Assembly: GCA_030248225.1 (NCBI GenBank)
Contig: JASANE010011716.1
Span: 1 to 64,000 of the forward strand
DNA length: 64,000 nucleotides
Direction of reading: 5' to 3'
DNA from: Trileptium ribeirensis
Taxonomy: Eukaryota; Nematoda; Enoplea; Enoplida; Thoracostomopsidae
Made by a program: the position numbers and the translations under genes. Within the stretch, counting starts at the first letter, position 1, and each line of letters opens with the position of its first letter. The notes under the pieces were generated by a model. It saw nothing but the letters and a program-made list of their open reading frames with translations, was not told the origin of the DNA and made no database searches. Shown one piece after another: positions 1 to 11,450 of the stretch.

Positions 1-19
1 CAGGGTCGGAACGACCCTG
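1..19. repeat. Perfect short hairpin at the window edge
   Basis: An 8-bp perfect stem (CAGGGTCG / CGACCCTG) closes a 3-base loop. The following TGTTACA could be the end of a longer element cut by the window edge, but nothing else supports that. The next 450 bases hold no coding signal that I can see. Confidence 0.5.
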
Positions 20-470
20 TTACATATGTTATAGTCTGTTAATTATTAACATCACCATAATGACGTAGCTACGCTTGCAATTATGTTTACTTTTTTCTTG
101 TGAATTAGACGGCTTAAGGCGTGGGGACGAGGGTTTTTTAGGCTATAAAAAGGTTTTTAAACCAAAAACATAAAAAAATTAAAAATTCACAAAATTTTAC
201 TAATAGATTCTTCAATTTGGGAGGAGGACTTAGCTAGTCGATTCACCCAATCGGGGTCTGCCAACACTCAAAATTCGGGGAGTTTGCGATCTCGTGATTG
301 ACGCAACTGCATCCCAATTAGCCCAGGGTTTAAATTTTAGTTTTGTTTTTACTTTTACAAGTCAGTGTTGATTTGTCATCATAAGCTCAGTTGCGCAAAG
401 AAGGCGCTGTTTTCTTTTACCATTTAGTGGTATCACGCAAAGAACGGCGTGTCGAGGTTAAGGTTATCGG

Positions 471-773
471 ATGTTTTCTAAGAGTTTGCGGATTATTAGA
501 TTTATTTCTTGGTTTGTGGTTTCAATGAATGAACTGCTGCGGTTCATAACCAGAAGTGAACAATTGGAAACAACAATCGGTGTAAATCAAAGACGAGTCG
601 GTGCAAACCAAGAACGAATCGGTGCAAGTCAAGAACGAGTTGGTGCAAGTCCAGAACGAGTTGGTGCAAATCAAGAACAAATAGGTGAAAGTATGAAAAG
701 AGCAACAAATGACTCAAACAATCAACGCGGCGGCACAAGCGTCAAAACCAATGACGAATTGCGATGCAAATAA
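471..773 (+). CDS. Unrecognised 100-residue ORF with heptad repeats
   Basis: A 100-residue open frame starts with a hydrophobic stretch and then carries five 7-residue repeats of the type G-A-N/S-Q-E-R-V/I, followed by a polar tail. The repeats could form a short coiled coil. An overlapping open frame (709-981, -2/+1 relative) continues with protein-like sequence, so the two may be one frame-shifted relic. No family is recognised. A chance ORF over a minisatellite is a real alternative. Confidence 0.25.
   Translation: MFSKSLRIIRFISWFVVSMNELLRFITRSEQLETTIGVNQRRVGANQERIGASQERVGASPERVGANQEQIGESMKRATNDSNNQRGGTSVKTNDELRCK
579..683 (+). repeat. 21-bp minisatellite, five units
   Basis: Five head-to-tail 21-bp units begin GGTGYAA at 579, 600, 621, 642 and 663, with a decayed sixth start at 684. 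Units differ by a few substitutions but never in length, so the reading frame of the surrounding ORF is kept. Confidence 0.85.
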
Positions 774-981
774 ATTATTCAATTACGTTGCAATTCAAAC
801 GGCGAACATATGGAACCAAACACAACCTTCGTACGTGACGACAAACTGCCGAAGGGCCGAAGCATTGAACTACTACAGTGAATTCATCAAGGAAATCCAA
901 GAAGTGTCGGCGCTTAATCGTTTTCAACGGCGGTGTAGCTCTGTGCTTACGCGACGCTCCGACCCCCAGTCGCTACTATAA

Positions 982-2412
982 CACACGAAAAATACAGTTT
1001 AGGCAACCAATAAATAACGTACGAGCAGCTGGGGTGCGCGAGCTCGTGGTCTGGCGTACCAGGAAAGTGGTGATAGTTTGCTAGTGTCTCCTACTTCGGG
1101 GGTGCCCCAACGACTTTAACAGCTTAGTACACACCGATATAGCTTTATTACGCTATTTTCTATCGAGTTCAACGACAGCCAACGGGTCTTAAACGTTTAT
1201 TCATAACTATAACGAAGTGCTGGTTTTCCACGGCGTTCCTAAGCTGCGATTCGCTGATGTTTATTCGCAAGCAGAAAGGAAACAAAAAAATATAGATTAA
1301 AACCAGAGTTGAATTTAAACATTCGTTCAGTTGGCTAGACCTAAAGTTCGAGCTCTTAAATAGGTTTCGTAGCACTCCGCATGCTTTACATAAAGAACAC
1401 AATTCGATATCACCCGTAATTATTACGCCTGTAGATGCTAGTTAATATGAAAGCATAATACGTCCGTGACACACACCCTTTTCTAACTAATAACGTTTAC
1501 CATAAGTGTTTTTACCCGATGCGGCAGCATAACACTGGTATCTAACGCTTTTCTACCCGGCACTTGTATTCGAACAGGACGGCAATAGTATCTAGTCAAC
1601 AATTACTTTCAATCAAACGCTCAGTGGTACTACTCTAGCGCGTCTTTATAGCATAACACCAAACCAGGCGCTCGGTAATTTGAAGTAAAATCCTGAATCG
1701 TGAAATCTGCGGACTAGCTAGGTAGCCATAAACACAATAAAGGATAATAGGCAAAAATACCGGTAATGTTCGCTGAATGCAATTGTTGTGGTTATAATGA
1801 ATTTCTATGTGATACAATCGTTAAAGGTCTCGTCCCAAGTCGACAAATTCACGCATCCACCCGTTAACAAACGCTGCAAATTTTCTCGTAACCAACGTAT
1901 TATAAACACGTAAAGTAAATAAGTGGCAACCTTTCCAGCAATTTCCGCCAAGCAGCGCTTCATAGCCACTAAAAATTCCAACTCAATCACTACTCATCGC
2001 AATAACTCTAGAAAAACCATATATGCTTCGCACTCAAATGAAAAACGCTCTGTTCTCGCAACAGGTCTTAGCTAGGTCGTCCTAAACTCTAATTAATCAA
2101 AATATAACTATTACAAAGCGACTTTGTCGATCTTAAAACACAACCACCGAATTAAACTTTAGCGCTCGCTCCGCTAAAACGCCACGTGCTATAAACCTTT
2201 GAAAACGTCCCTATTCATAGCTAGGTAATTAACTAAACTCGAGAAACAACAACCATCACAATACTCATACATAATCATTACTGTATATTAATTCAAAAAT
2301 TCAACACAAGACAAATAAGTAATTAGTAATAATAACACCACCTCATAGGCGCAACCGACAGTACCCTGTACTGTATTGAAATATACGCGCTTGCCGCGAA
2401 TATTATATGTAC
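982..2412. other. Non-coding stretch, nothing recognised
   Basis: Only short chance ORFs are present on both strands. No splice-flanked open frames, tRNA boxes or repeats stand out. The last 60 bases become very AT-rich before the C-depleted tract. Confidence 0.5.
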
Positions 2413-3192
2413 TTTATATATTATATAATATAATTTAGAAAGGATTTTAGAGAAAAATTTGAAATAAGAAAAGGGGTGAAAAGTTGGGGTGTGGTTTGAG
2501 GAAAGTAGAGAGAGGGGGATGGTAAAATTTTAATATGGTGAAGGGGGTAGGTAGGGGAGTTTGTGTTTAAATTTTGAGGAGTGGGGATTAAGATTTGATA
2601 AAATAGGAGATGTTTGTAAATTGTAAAAAGTTGGAGAAAAATGAGAATTTTGAAAAATAGCAATTTATGAAAAATAGAGAGGTGGGAAAAGGGTGGAGTA
2701 GATATATGAATAGGGGTGGTAAGGGAAAAAGAATATTAAAATTTAGGGGATGGGGGTTGAGTTTTGAGGGAATGGGGGATGTTTGAAAAATGGATAAAAA
2801 GGGAAGAAAAAGGATATTTTTGGAAAGGGTAAATTTATAGGAAATAAAAAGAAGGGGAAGGAGGGGGTTTAATATGTGGATGGAGGTAGTGATGTGAAAA
2901 AGATATGAAAATTTTAGGGACATTGGTAGAGGTTTGGGTGAGAGGGAGGGGTTTGAATTTTGGTAGAAAAATAGGAAAAAGGATAAAAATGGATTTTGGG
3001 TAGAATTTTGGTTTTAGAAGGAGAGGGTGGATGGGTATGGAGTATGGGTTGGGAAAAGTGAAATTTAAAAGGAAAGAATATGTTTTAGGAGTTTTTGAGT
3101 ATAAAATTTGGGGTTTTGGGATGTGGAGAGATATGGGTGAATTTTGATAGTTTTATTAGATATAATATATTTTATATATTTATAGGTAAATA
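2413..3192. other. 780-bp tract almost without cytosine on the + strand
   Basis: Between the cytosines at 2412 and 3193 only two occur on this strand (2661 and 2921), while guanine makes up roughly a third of the bases, often in runs of 3-5. The rest is A and T. The tract is bounded by AT-rich sequence on both sides. Overall G+C is close to that of the neighbourhood, so this is strand asymmetry, not simple C-to-T loss. Minus-strand ORFs inside it (Pro/Leu/Phe/Ser-rich) are composition artefacts. Confidence 0.9.
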
Positions 3193-3224
3193 CATAGCTA
3201 GTATATATATTTCTATCAGGGAGT

Positions 3225-3317
3225 AACCGGAATTCCGGTTCCGGTTCCGGCGAAAATCGTGTTCCGGTTGCGGTTCCGGCAAAGGGCAAAAACCATACCG
3301 GAACCGGAATTCCGGTT
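3225..3317. repeat. CCGGAA/GGTTCC palindrome cluster
   Basis: Two identical 16-bp perfect palindromes (AACCGGAATTCCGGTT) lie at 3225-3240 and 3302-3317. Between them is a run of GGTTCC hexamers and variants. The whole block can fold as a large hairpin or as two cruciforms. Confidence 0.85.
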
Positions 3318-3319
3318 TA

Positions 3320-4545
3320 AAAATTTTGTTTGAAATTTTTCACATTTTTGCTTCATCTGTGATCCAAACATATGTAATATATATTATACAATGATCAAAC
3401 TCCAATACAACCGAGCCAAAGAAAAGATTAGCTAACCAATTTGCCGTGTGAAACGTAAGTAGGGCACATAATTTTAGCAGGAATTTTTCATAATTACCTG
3501 CAGGAGTTTGTTAAATCAAAGCCAGGTCGATGCTTGTACCAGCTATTTTACACATCCAGAAGTCTGTGGGATACATTTGAATTAAACCGGTCCAACTCGG
3601 TAACAGAGTGTGGCTTACGCAGAAGTACTTAGCCTATGCTTGGCTAACATAAATTGCGCCAAGCACCAGCCGGTGCGCTTTAAACTTTGTAAATCAGGTG
3701 AAACTGAAGTAACGTTATCTGCAACGCAAGCAGAAACTGCTTCCTTGGCAATGAACTGTAATTATTGAAACTGTGCGAGCAGCATCACCTGTGTGTCTCA
3801 TCTATAGCATTTTGATTAGAAAGTTATCATCATTATCATCTAACTGACGGGCACTGTTTGTCCAACGCTAGCCTAAACAGTGTCTCTGAACACTGATCAG
3901 AAAATTACCTTCTTAAAGTATATGACTCGAACGAAAGCAACAACAAACGTATTGCTTTTAGAAATTTCTTTGCCTGAAAATACAAGTGCAAAGAAGATGA
4001 TGTTTCGCTAATGGTATAATTTACCTTATCAACCTTATTAAGTATGTAAAAACAGCGTAATAGTCTGGAATAATCTTGTCTATGGACCTAGCGTCGATTG
4101 CCCTCTATTCAAAAAGCTCATATGCTAAAATTAACAGTGATCACAAAATTCAGCAGAACCACATGCAGACAGGTTTTAGAGATCCCACTAATTTTCAAAA
4201 AAGAGAATAATTACAAAGATCCGAAAGTGTGAAAACAGATGTCCAAATCCTTTGCAAAAACATTTTTAACACAGGTCGCGGTGCAGGCGAATTTCGAAAA
4301 GATTTACCAATATTATGGGAATTTGAAACCAGAAATGTTAAATATATTGATTGTTTGTCTTACCCTCAACTGTATACCAACTGGAACAAATTTGCCGCAT
4401 GCTAATGTTGGCCGGTAAATCTCATTTCCTTCAGTTAGATTTAAGTAAGCAGATTGTTCCTAAACCAACTTTGTGATATTGCTCAATGGGGACTGCACAT
4501 GTCGTCTCGTAGCGAGGTGCACAACTACCACTAGTCATGCATGCC
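3320..4545. other. Non-coding stretch
   Basis: No open frame longer than chance and no convincing splice pairs. Nothing further is recognised. Confidence 0.5.
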
Positions 4546-5240
4546 TGTCATACATGCCGGCAGGGGCCTACCCCCTGAGGTCCGGATCCCCCCGAGGCCG
4601 AAAAGGGGCCAGGGGGTTAACCCCCCGGGGTTGCGCAGCAGCCCCACCCCGGGGCCCAAAAGGCCCGGCCGGTTTTACCTCCCTTGTAAATCTGGAAGCA
4701 AAAAGCTCACAGGGGACCATCAATCAATCTCCTTTTGGCATTCTTTTAGATTGGGTTCTGCTTGAAAAGTAAAAGAAGTTCTGCTGGGCATAAATCGTTG
4801 AAGACTAAAATATAAACGTGTATATTCAGCTCTTTCTTCATCGGTACAAGTGAAAACCACACACATGCACACGGCTAAATTAAATGGTTTTAATACTAGC
4901 TGTTTTAACAAACTAAATGAATATGGTCGGTAAGAAGTTTTGTGAAACGTGGCTGCTGCAATCAAGGAATGTGGAAGGCTGTAAAATTTCCTTTCCAGAG
5001 CAAACCACGTAACGATGAAAACAGACTTTTTTATATCCTCCATTTCCATTCTCATATAGGGTTAATAACAGCACCTAACGGCTGCGAGGTACTCAAAAAA
5101 AGGTCCTCAATAGTATCTACCCCCGCCTACAGACACAATTTGGCCCGGCCAGGGGTCACCCCCTGGGATGGCCGCGAACCCCCCCCCATGGGGGCCTCTA
5201 CCCCCCCCGGCATGACCGACCGTCGGCATGTATGTGCATT
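4546..5240. repeat. GC-rich C/G-tract repeat pieces
   Basis: Two GC-rich islands (about 4546-4680 and 5125-5220) with C and G homopolymer tracts sit in AT-rich sequence. Similar tracts recur near 9720-9905, 11190-11360, 12355-12400, 52910-52990 and 58860-59215, which suggests a dispersed family of C/G-tract repeats. ORFs inside are Pro/Gly/Arg-rich artefacts. Confidence 0.45.
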
Positions 5241-5689
5241 GTAGTACCGGTTCCACGCGGTGTAGGACCATTTCTACTTGATGTTCCTCATGTTTCATTA
5301 ATACGTGGTGGACAGAACTGTTATAGTTAGTTAGGTGCTGTAACTGAACAATTTCGTTGAAATTCAATAATAAGCTTAAGTTTAGGCTTTGGTTTCAATG
5401 GTTTCAGTGACTGTTTTCCAGGCGTATCAACTAATTAAAGATGTTTTTTTGCAAATAATATCATGTAACTATCTGCTGTTAATGGTGGCACAATATCATG
5501 TTGCAGTCGCTTACTGTTGCCCGGCATAACGCATTCAATTTATGAAAGCTTAACCCTTTCATGCCAATTCTGCCAGTTGTCAATCGCGCATTTATGCAGC
5601 ACGGTGTGCAAGCTGCATGTTGTTTTGTGTGTATTTGCACGCGCAGTGTTATCGCTGGCTTTCCGAGGTTTCTTAATGAATCCAGCAAC

Positions 5690-5766
5690 AGCTCCTGGAT
5701 AGCACAGTGGTTTGCTTCCGCCGTTGTCACCTATGCCATCGGGGTTCGATCCGTAGCTCCACCTTT
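5690..5766 (+). repeat. tRNA-derived SINE head (degenerate)
   Basis: An A-box-like TAGCACAGTGG is followed about 35 bases on by a B-box-like GGGTTCGATCC. The T-arm and acceptor stem pair poorly, so this is not a working tRNA. It fits a decayed Pol III SINE head. The 125-residue ORF that crosses it (5561-5938) is not credited as a gene. Confidence 0.35.
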
Positions 5767-7795
5767 AGTTTGTCAAACATTGCATAATACACAAACTAGC
5801 TACGGCATTAAAATGTTAACTGTGGCAACTATGCAAGGTGCTGATAAAGTTTCCAACTTATATAATCCTTTTCAAGCATTTGTGCATATGACTACTACTG
5901 ATGCGTTGATGAATAATATAGACATAGTTTTAGCTTAACAGTTAAATGTATTAACAAATAGTAAAATAAATATGTTATTGTTTATAGGAAACAGTCCAGA
6001 CTATAATAGAGCAGTACACTGTGTACCGTAATGTTTTGCTTGTTGTTAGCATAAGTATTATTATTACTTAGTTGCAGGCCGCTCTGACGACAGCTTTCTT
6101 TCGTTAGTCAGTTTAAGCTTACACTTAAATTTGCTGTCTGCTTTGCGATTTTGAAAATTTTACTGTTCAAGAATTTTGGATCTTCTAATGTTCTGAGTAT
6201 TCGAGGTGACAATGTGTGCAGACGTTGAGTGCGAAAATACGTTAGTAGGACCAATTTTATGAAATCAAAATGGCGAACCAAATTTTGTATTATCAGCCGT
6301 TGGAGACGATATTTCATTCGTATGGAAAGCTATGCTAATGATACATAACTTAGCGATGTCTTCTTGTTGCTACAATACTAGTAATTACTAAGTAATTACC
6401 TTCCAACTTATGAGCGCTACAAAATTATCGCAAGTGTTTTGATGTGAAAATGTTTTCCAACTGCATATTTTCCTTATACATTGTTCCTGTTATCGTTGTT
6501 ATAATTGATCCCATTGGTGAAATTATAGTCCAAAATGATGAGGGCTCTGTATATATCCAAACCAACTTCTGAGATTGTACTCAAAACAGCAAAAGTATAG
6601 TTTCTTAATTTCTCAAAATTTCGTTTTATGAACTTTGGTTATAAAAAAGATCAAAGATTAGAATTTAAACTGATGCGGAGGCATTACATTTCACACTATT
6701 GCAATCTGTTATTTGAAATTTAGAAAGTTAACATTTAAAACTGTTTGTTTAGGATCATAACACAACTGTTTTGTTCTGATATTGCAGTTTTGAAGTAACG
6801 GGGAAAATGAAAAGAATTAGTTCCGTGAGGCATATCCGTCAGACACATTTACAACTGTATATTTTAGTTGACAGCTCTTTGACAGTTCTCATTGACAACA
6901 GAGTATCTTCAAAGCAAAAAAATTATTACCCAAAAAACAGTTTTGATATTCTAGCCTGTTTTTATAAACAAAGCTCTGTTGCTGAATTACATTAAACACA
7001 GACGAAGGTTGGGGCCAAGTTATGGCTATTGTTGCATATTTTGTATTAAAAGTGGACGTTAGGGCTTACATTACCATTGAGCGTACTTTCGCAGACCACG
7101 GAAATATGGAATAGCTACTCGAATTGTCATGATATACTGTTTTCTGCCTTGATCAACTGTTTAACATTCACAAATTGCATAAAAATATTTCAGTATATAT
7201 TTAAGCATTTAAATTCCAAAAAATTCAGTATCTGAAAATCTTACTTCTAATCTTAATTACTGTATTTTAAGAAAGAAAGTGTCGTTTGAAGTTTTGGAAT
7301 TTTACGCTATTCTTTGTACGATCAGGCACATCATTCTACAAATTGCAATAAATGGCTCATATGAGCTTTAAATGTTCCCATTTCACTGGTATCTTAGATG
7401 ATGGTGTCAGATCTAACCAGCGGAGTACTGATATATATAATGTTTTAAAACTTCGTTGAATTTCTGCAGAAATTAAATTTAGTTTATACTAGAGCATTAT
7501 TTAAAAAGATTAAAATATAATGTAAAAAGATAATAATATAAAAATATAATGTTCCTTGTTTACTCTTAAATTTTCGAATATTTTTTCTTAAAATACTAAT
7601 AGCAAGAGGAGATTTTCTGGGAAGCACTTGATCGCAGTTATGGATAACACTTCATCTTTAAATTATTTATTATTAAAAGTGTTATCCACTGTAAAATGTA
7701 TTGGAACAAACATTTGGTGATGCAACACGAATATCGACAATATTTGACTTCAACAACAGCTGACACTATAAATAAGCTTATTTTATTTTTATAGC
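5767..7795. other. AT-rich non-coding stretch
   Basis: No gene, RNA or clear repeat is visible. Short ORFs at 6108-6317 (-) and 6807-6995 (+) have no features of a family. Confidence 0.45.
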
Positions 7796-8046
7796 AGTGG
7801 CGCACCCTTCAGGGGATCTGGACCGCCATACAAGGTCAACTAAGTCTATTATCAAGGGTCCGCACCTGTACGTATCCACGAAATGCCGGCATGTCACGAT
7901 GTAACATCTTTTGGGGTCTCCCTGAATTAGTCGTGATATCATGACTTAAATTAAGTCAAAGCCTGGCCGCACGAAACAATGATGCAACCCAATTTTGGTG
8001 CTACATCGGGTCTCTTTTAATATAAAATTCTGGGTCCGCCTATGTT
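7796..8046. mobile_element. Possible 250-bp MITE with imperfect TIRs
   Basis: The left end CAGTGGCGCACCC and the reverse complement of the right end, CATAGGCGGACCC, match at 10 of 13 positions. Such GGCG-type ends are common in hAT-like and related MITEs. I see no clean target duplication, so the boundaries are tentative. Confidence 0.3.
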
Positions 8047-9480
8047 TTGCGTAGTATTTCCTACTATTGTAGCAGTAGAACTCAAGGTAACTTAATTCAG
8101 ATTGCGTAGTTTGTTGAAACATCTGCTGATAGTTTTGTCATTTTTAGTATATTGCAACACTCGCGATATTTTGGATCTTGCGGATAAAGATTTGTATTAG
8201 CTTGTGTTAGTTATACACAATTTAGCTGCATCGAATATTAGATATCTGGTCGTGTTTTGTACGAGGACAGTATCATCGTTAAACCAGTATTTTATCGAAT
8301 ATTATTTGGGTACCTACATATTACTAGAGCTTATGTTTGTTATACATTTGCAGTAATAGTATCAATATAGTGCAGCTAGCGACGTATTGAGAACATATAT
8401 AAATATATTGTACCTGCTACTGTATTTACACTTTATACAAAAGACGTAGCTTTGATTACCTCCTTAGACTCATAAATGTAAATAAGGTCATGCTACTTTT
8501 ATATTTCACCAGAACGCCCATATGTGTAGTTAATACATGCATTTTTAATGATTATCTTGCGTAACCATATGGTATGTCCATAGCTAATTGCCGATTACAA
8601 GGTTATATTAGTACGACAAGTAGCTTCCAAGAATGAAGGTATAATTTACTTATTAGGCCAGCTCAGCGCAATGGATTCAGTGTCTAAGTACGTTTCTGAC
8701 GTAAGCTGCATCTGTACATTTACGACTAACGATAAAATAAGGTCTACGCCCGGTTGAGAAATCCCTACCTATGACATACCACTTTCTAGAACTTTACCTG
8801 GGGGTTTCGGAACGAAACATGTAAGAAAATATGTCAGACGCAGAAATTGGTCAAAGAGAATAGTAGTATAAATATGATTTAAGAAACTCGGGTCTTGAAT
8901 ACAATCTTACCAGAACACAAATGTATATGCTGCCATATTCCAACCAAAATATACCACACAGTGCTTTCTCATAAACATATAATTTGTTTAGCTGATGTCT
9001 TCTCGGCTCCATCACCAATACAACTTACGAATGTAATGATTCACTATGTATTTACCCATCATGGAACAACGTTCATCATTTATTTATCTATATTATCTTG
9101 TTTCGTTCTTATTTAATACCAAATGCATAATATATAAATCACAGTATACTTCCATTGCGTTCACTGGCGTCACAGGAAGGTGCTAAGGGCGGACTACTCT
9201 TTCTCTCACTATTAACTAACGGAACGAAAAACTTAAACGATGGATATGAAATAAAATATACGTAAATTAGCGACCCATCCACTTTCGTTTACTGACCATT
9301 CCATTTTGAATCAGCTTGCCACTCCTTTGGCTGCGTTTATAAGCTTTGTACAATTGTAAAACGGACAAGATGTTTCTACATCAGGCCTAATTATCGCATT
9401 TGGAATGGCCTGTGATAAATTAACTAATTCTATATCAATTAATATACACTGTATAGTGTAATACTGGTAAGAAAAAGTAG
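8047..9480. other. AT-rich non-coding stretch
   Basis: Nothing recognised. The ORF at 8895-9116 (+) lacks any domain or splice context. Confidence 0.45.
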
Positions 9481-10130
9481 CATTTTCAGGCTCTGGCTCG
9501 GCTCGGCTTTTTTCTAAACGTTTGTTCGGTTCGGCTCAGCTCTCGCAGATAAAATCCTAGGCTGTGGCTTGTCTCGATTTTGCACGAACCAGGGACGGCT
9601 CTGCTGCGCTCGGCTCGGCTCTTACGCTCGTAATGATTTGAGTTTGCGATTTAGTAATTTTAGAGAGAGCGTAAAGCAATACACATACCATCAAACTAAC
9701 TATATATAGTTACTTTTATACAGGGGCGGAGAAAGGATTTGCCGCCCGGGAGAGGGGGGCACAGGATTTGCTGGATGGGGCACAGCGTGCCCTAACCATG
9801 GCGTCGTAGGCATGAGCTTCGCTTTTTCTATCATCCTTCATGGGGACACACGTGGTTACACGGAAGGGCCCAACCCACCCCATCCCCCCGTGCCACCTGG
9901 GCTACTCCCCTGCTTTTAGACTTTTCGAGATCAGAGCCGATGTAATCTTGGATGTTGGCAGCTGTTATAATTATGTTTGTGCTTTGTAAAAGAGCTTTTA
10001 AAAGTCGTCTGCAACTTTTCATGATACACCACACTCGGCTCTGATCTTATAGATAGTTCTTAGGCTCTGGTCCGGCTATTCAGCCATTATTGCAGGCTCG
10101 GCGCGGCTTTGGAGCAGGGTTAAGCTGAGA
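9481..10130. repeat. GGCTCGG-type degenerate repeat region
   Basis: Degenerate GGCTCGGCTC motifs occur at 9487-9640 and 10035-10110, split by a block at 9721 starting CAGGGGCGGA that resembles a DNA-transposon end. Related CTAGCTAAGCTC-like motifs recur at 60790-61330. The unit is too decayed to define a period. Confidence 0.4.
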
Positions 10131-11101
10131 CGACCTAAGTTAATAGGGCAAATTCTCACCTCTTGAACGTAAGTATAAGCCATAACAAGTACTACAGCTC
10201 TTTCAACATAAATGTACAAATGTAAGTTATTTTGTGTGAATGTGCACTTTAATATATTGAGATTCACACTGGTAATGAACGCATTAAACAAGACGTGACA
10301 CCGATAAAGAGCTGATTCGGGCATGAAAGTTTAGCGTATGAAATACCTGTTGATCTTAAGCTGATTTCAAACATATGAACGAACTTACTATTATCTTCAT
10401 AATTGTAATTTTATATTAAACCTTTGTTTGCGAATCTCTGTATGAATTTTCAAACATTGTTGTTTTGTTGTTGATTAGCATGTATGTTTGAATTAGCATG
10501 GTGTTAGCTTTCCCCACATTAGCCCAGGTTTAGCCCAGAAGCCTGAACCGATATACGGTTAGAAAAAATGAACGGTAAAGGGTTTTTTGGGGGGAGTTGG
10601 AAGATTCCCTCACTTTCATCACCACACCTTTACGATGCTATAATCACTGTGCGTGGTAGTAAATTTTGGCTTAATCAGTCGAGAGCAGAATAGCCTGCAT
10701 TTCGCGTATTACCTCAGAGCTATAATGGTCCAGTTATGATCTACAAGACATTAACATTTTAATATTTAGTGTCTTCTAGGCTTTTTTCTTACATATCTAC
10801 TAATTTTGACAATGTTGAATTTTACAACTTTTTGATATCGCTAGTGGTAGCATCCCTTCCGAATTATATTTAGCCAGTTTAAGTAATGTATGTCATTTGT
10901 GCAGGCAAACCGCTGATTTCGAATCTGAACTGCGTAAACAACAGAACTCGGAAAGCTGGCAATAAGGTATCAAATTACCAGCTTGATTTCAACAATAATA
11001 TTAAAGTTTTTTTTCAATAGGACTAAAAAATTGAGTGCGAAATTTGTGCAAATGAACTACGATGGACGTTTGCAGAAAAATCAATGCTCAATGGGTGATA
11101 T
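10131..11101. other. Non-coding stretch with one weak exon-like piece
   Basis: Mostly featureless. At 10904 a good acceptor (TTTGTGCAG) opens a 19-codon frame ending in TAA near 10963. With no partner exon it is only a weak candidate terminal exon. Confidence 0.3.
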
Positions 11102-11450
11102 CAAGAGTGCATTACGGAAAAGTATGACACTTCCCTGCACTCTAATGTTGTTAGCCCGTGTTTGATGATGCGGGCGCTTTCGGCCTGACCTCCCCAGTTT
11201 ATTGTGGGGGGTCGGTTGAACCAGCAGTTGCTTATAATCCGACCGCCCCAGAAATTGGGGAGTTCGACCTACCCCCCCCCCCAAAAAAAAAATTGGGGGA
11301 TCCGAGCTATCCCCTCCCCCAGAAACTGGAGGGTGTCGGGGCATCTCGACTCAAGAGAAACTGGGGGTCAGGCCGAAAACCCCGTATCATCAAACACGGA
11401 CTAACATTAAAGTGCAGGGAAGTATCATACTCTTCCCTAATGCACTCTTG
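11102..11450. mobile_element. 349-bp MITE with ~100-bp terminal inverted repeats
   Basis: The left arm (11102 to about 11205, starting CAAGAGTGCATTA) is matched by the reverse complement of the right arm (about 11352-11450) at close to 90% over some 98 bases. The middle holds G/C tracts. Flanks GTGATATC and GTAACATC share 6 of 8 bases, a possible decayed 8-bp target duplication as in hAT elements. No transposase is encoded; it must have moved with a partner's enzyme. Confidence 0.75.

Noticed and set aside
2421..3289. Minus-strand ORFs of 74-111 residues in the C-depleted tract
   Set aside because: They arise because the tract has almost no C on the + strand, which changes stop-codon frequency. 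Their Phe/Leu/Pro/Ser content is pure composition.
4473..5367. Pro/Gly/Arg-rich ORFs on both strands
   Set aside because: They follow C and G homopolymer tracts and have no codon structure or domains.
5561..5938. 125-residue ORF
   Set aside because: It runs through a tRNA-derived SINE head, and the rest shows no recognisable protein features.
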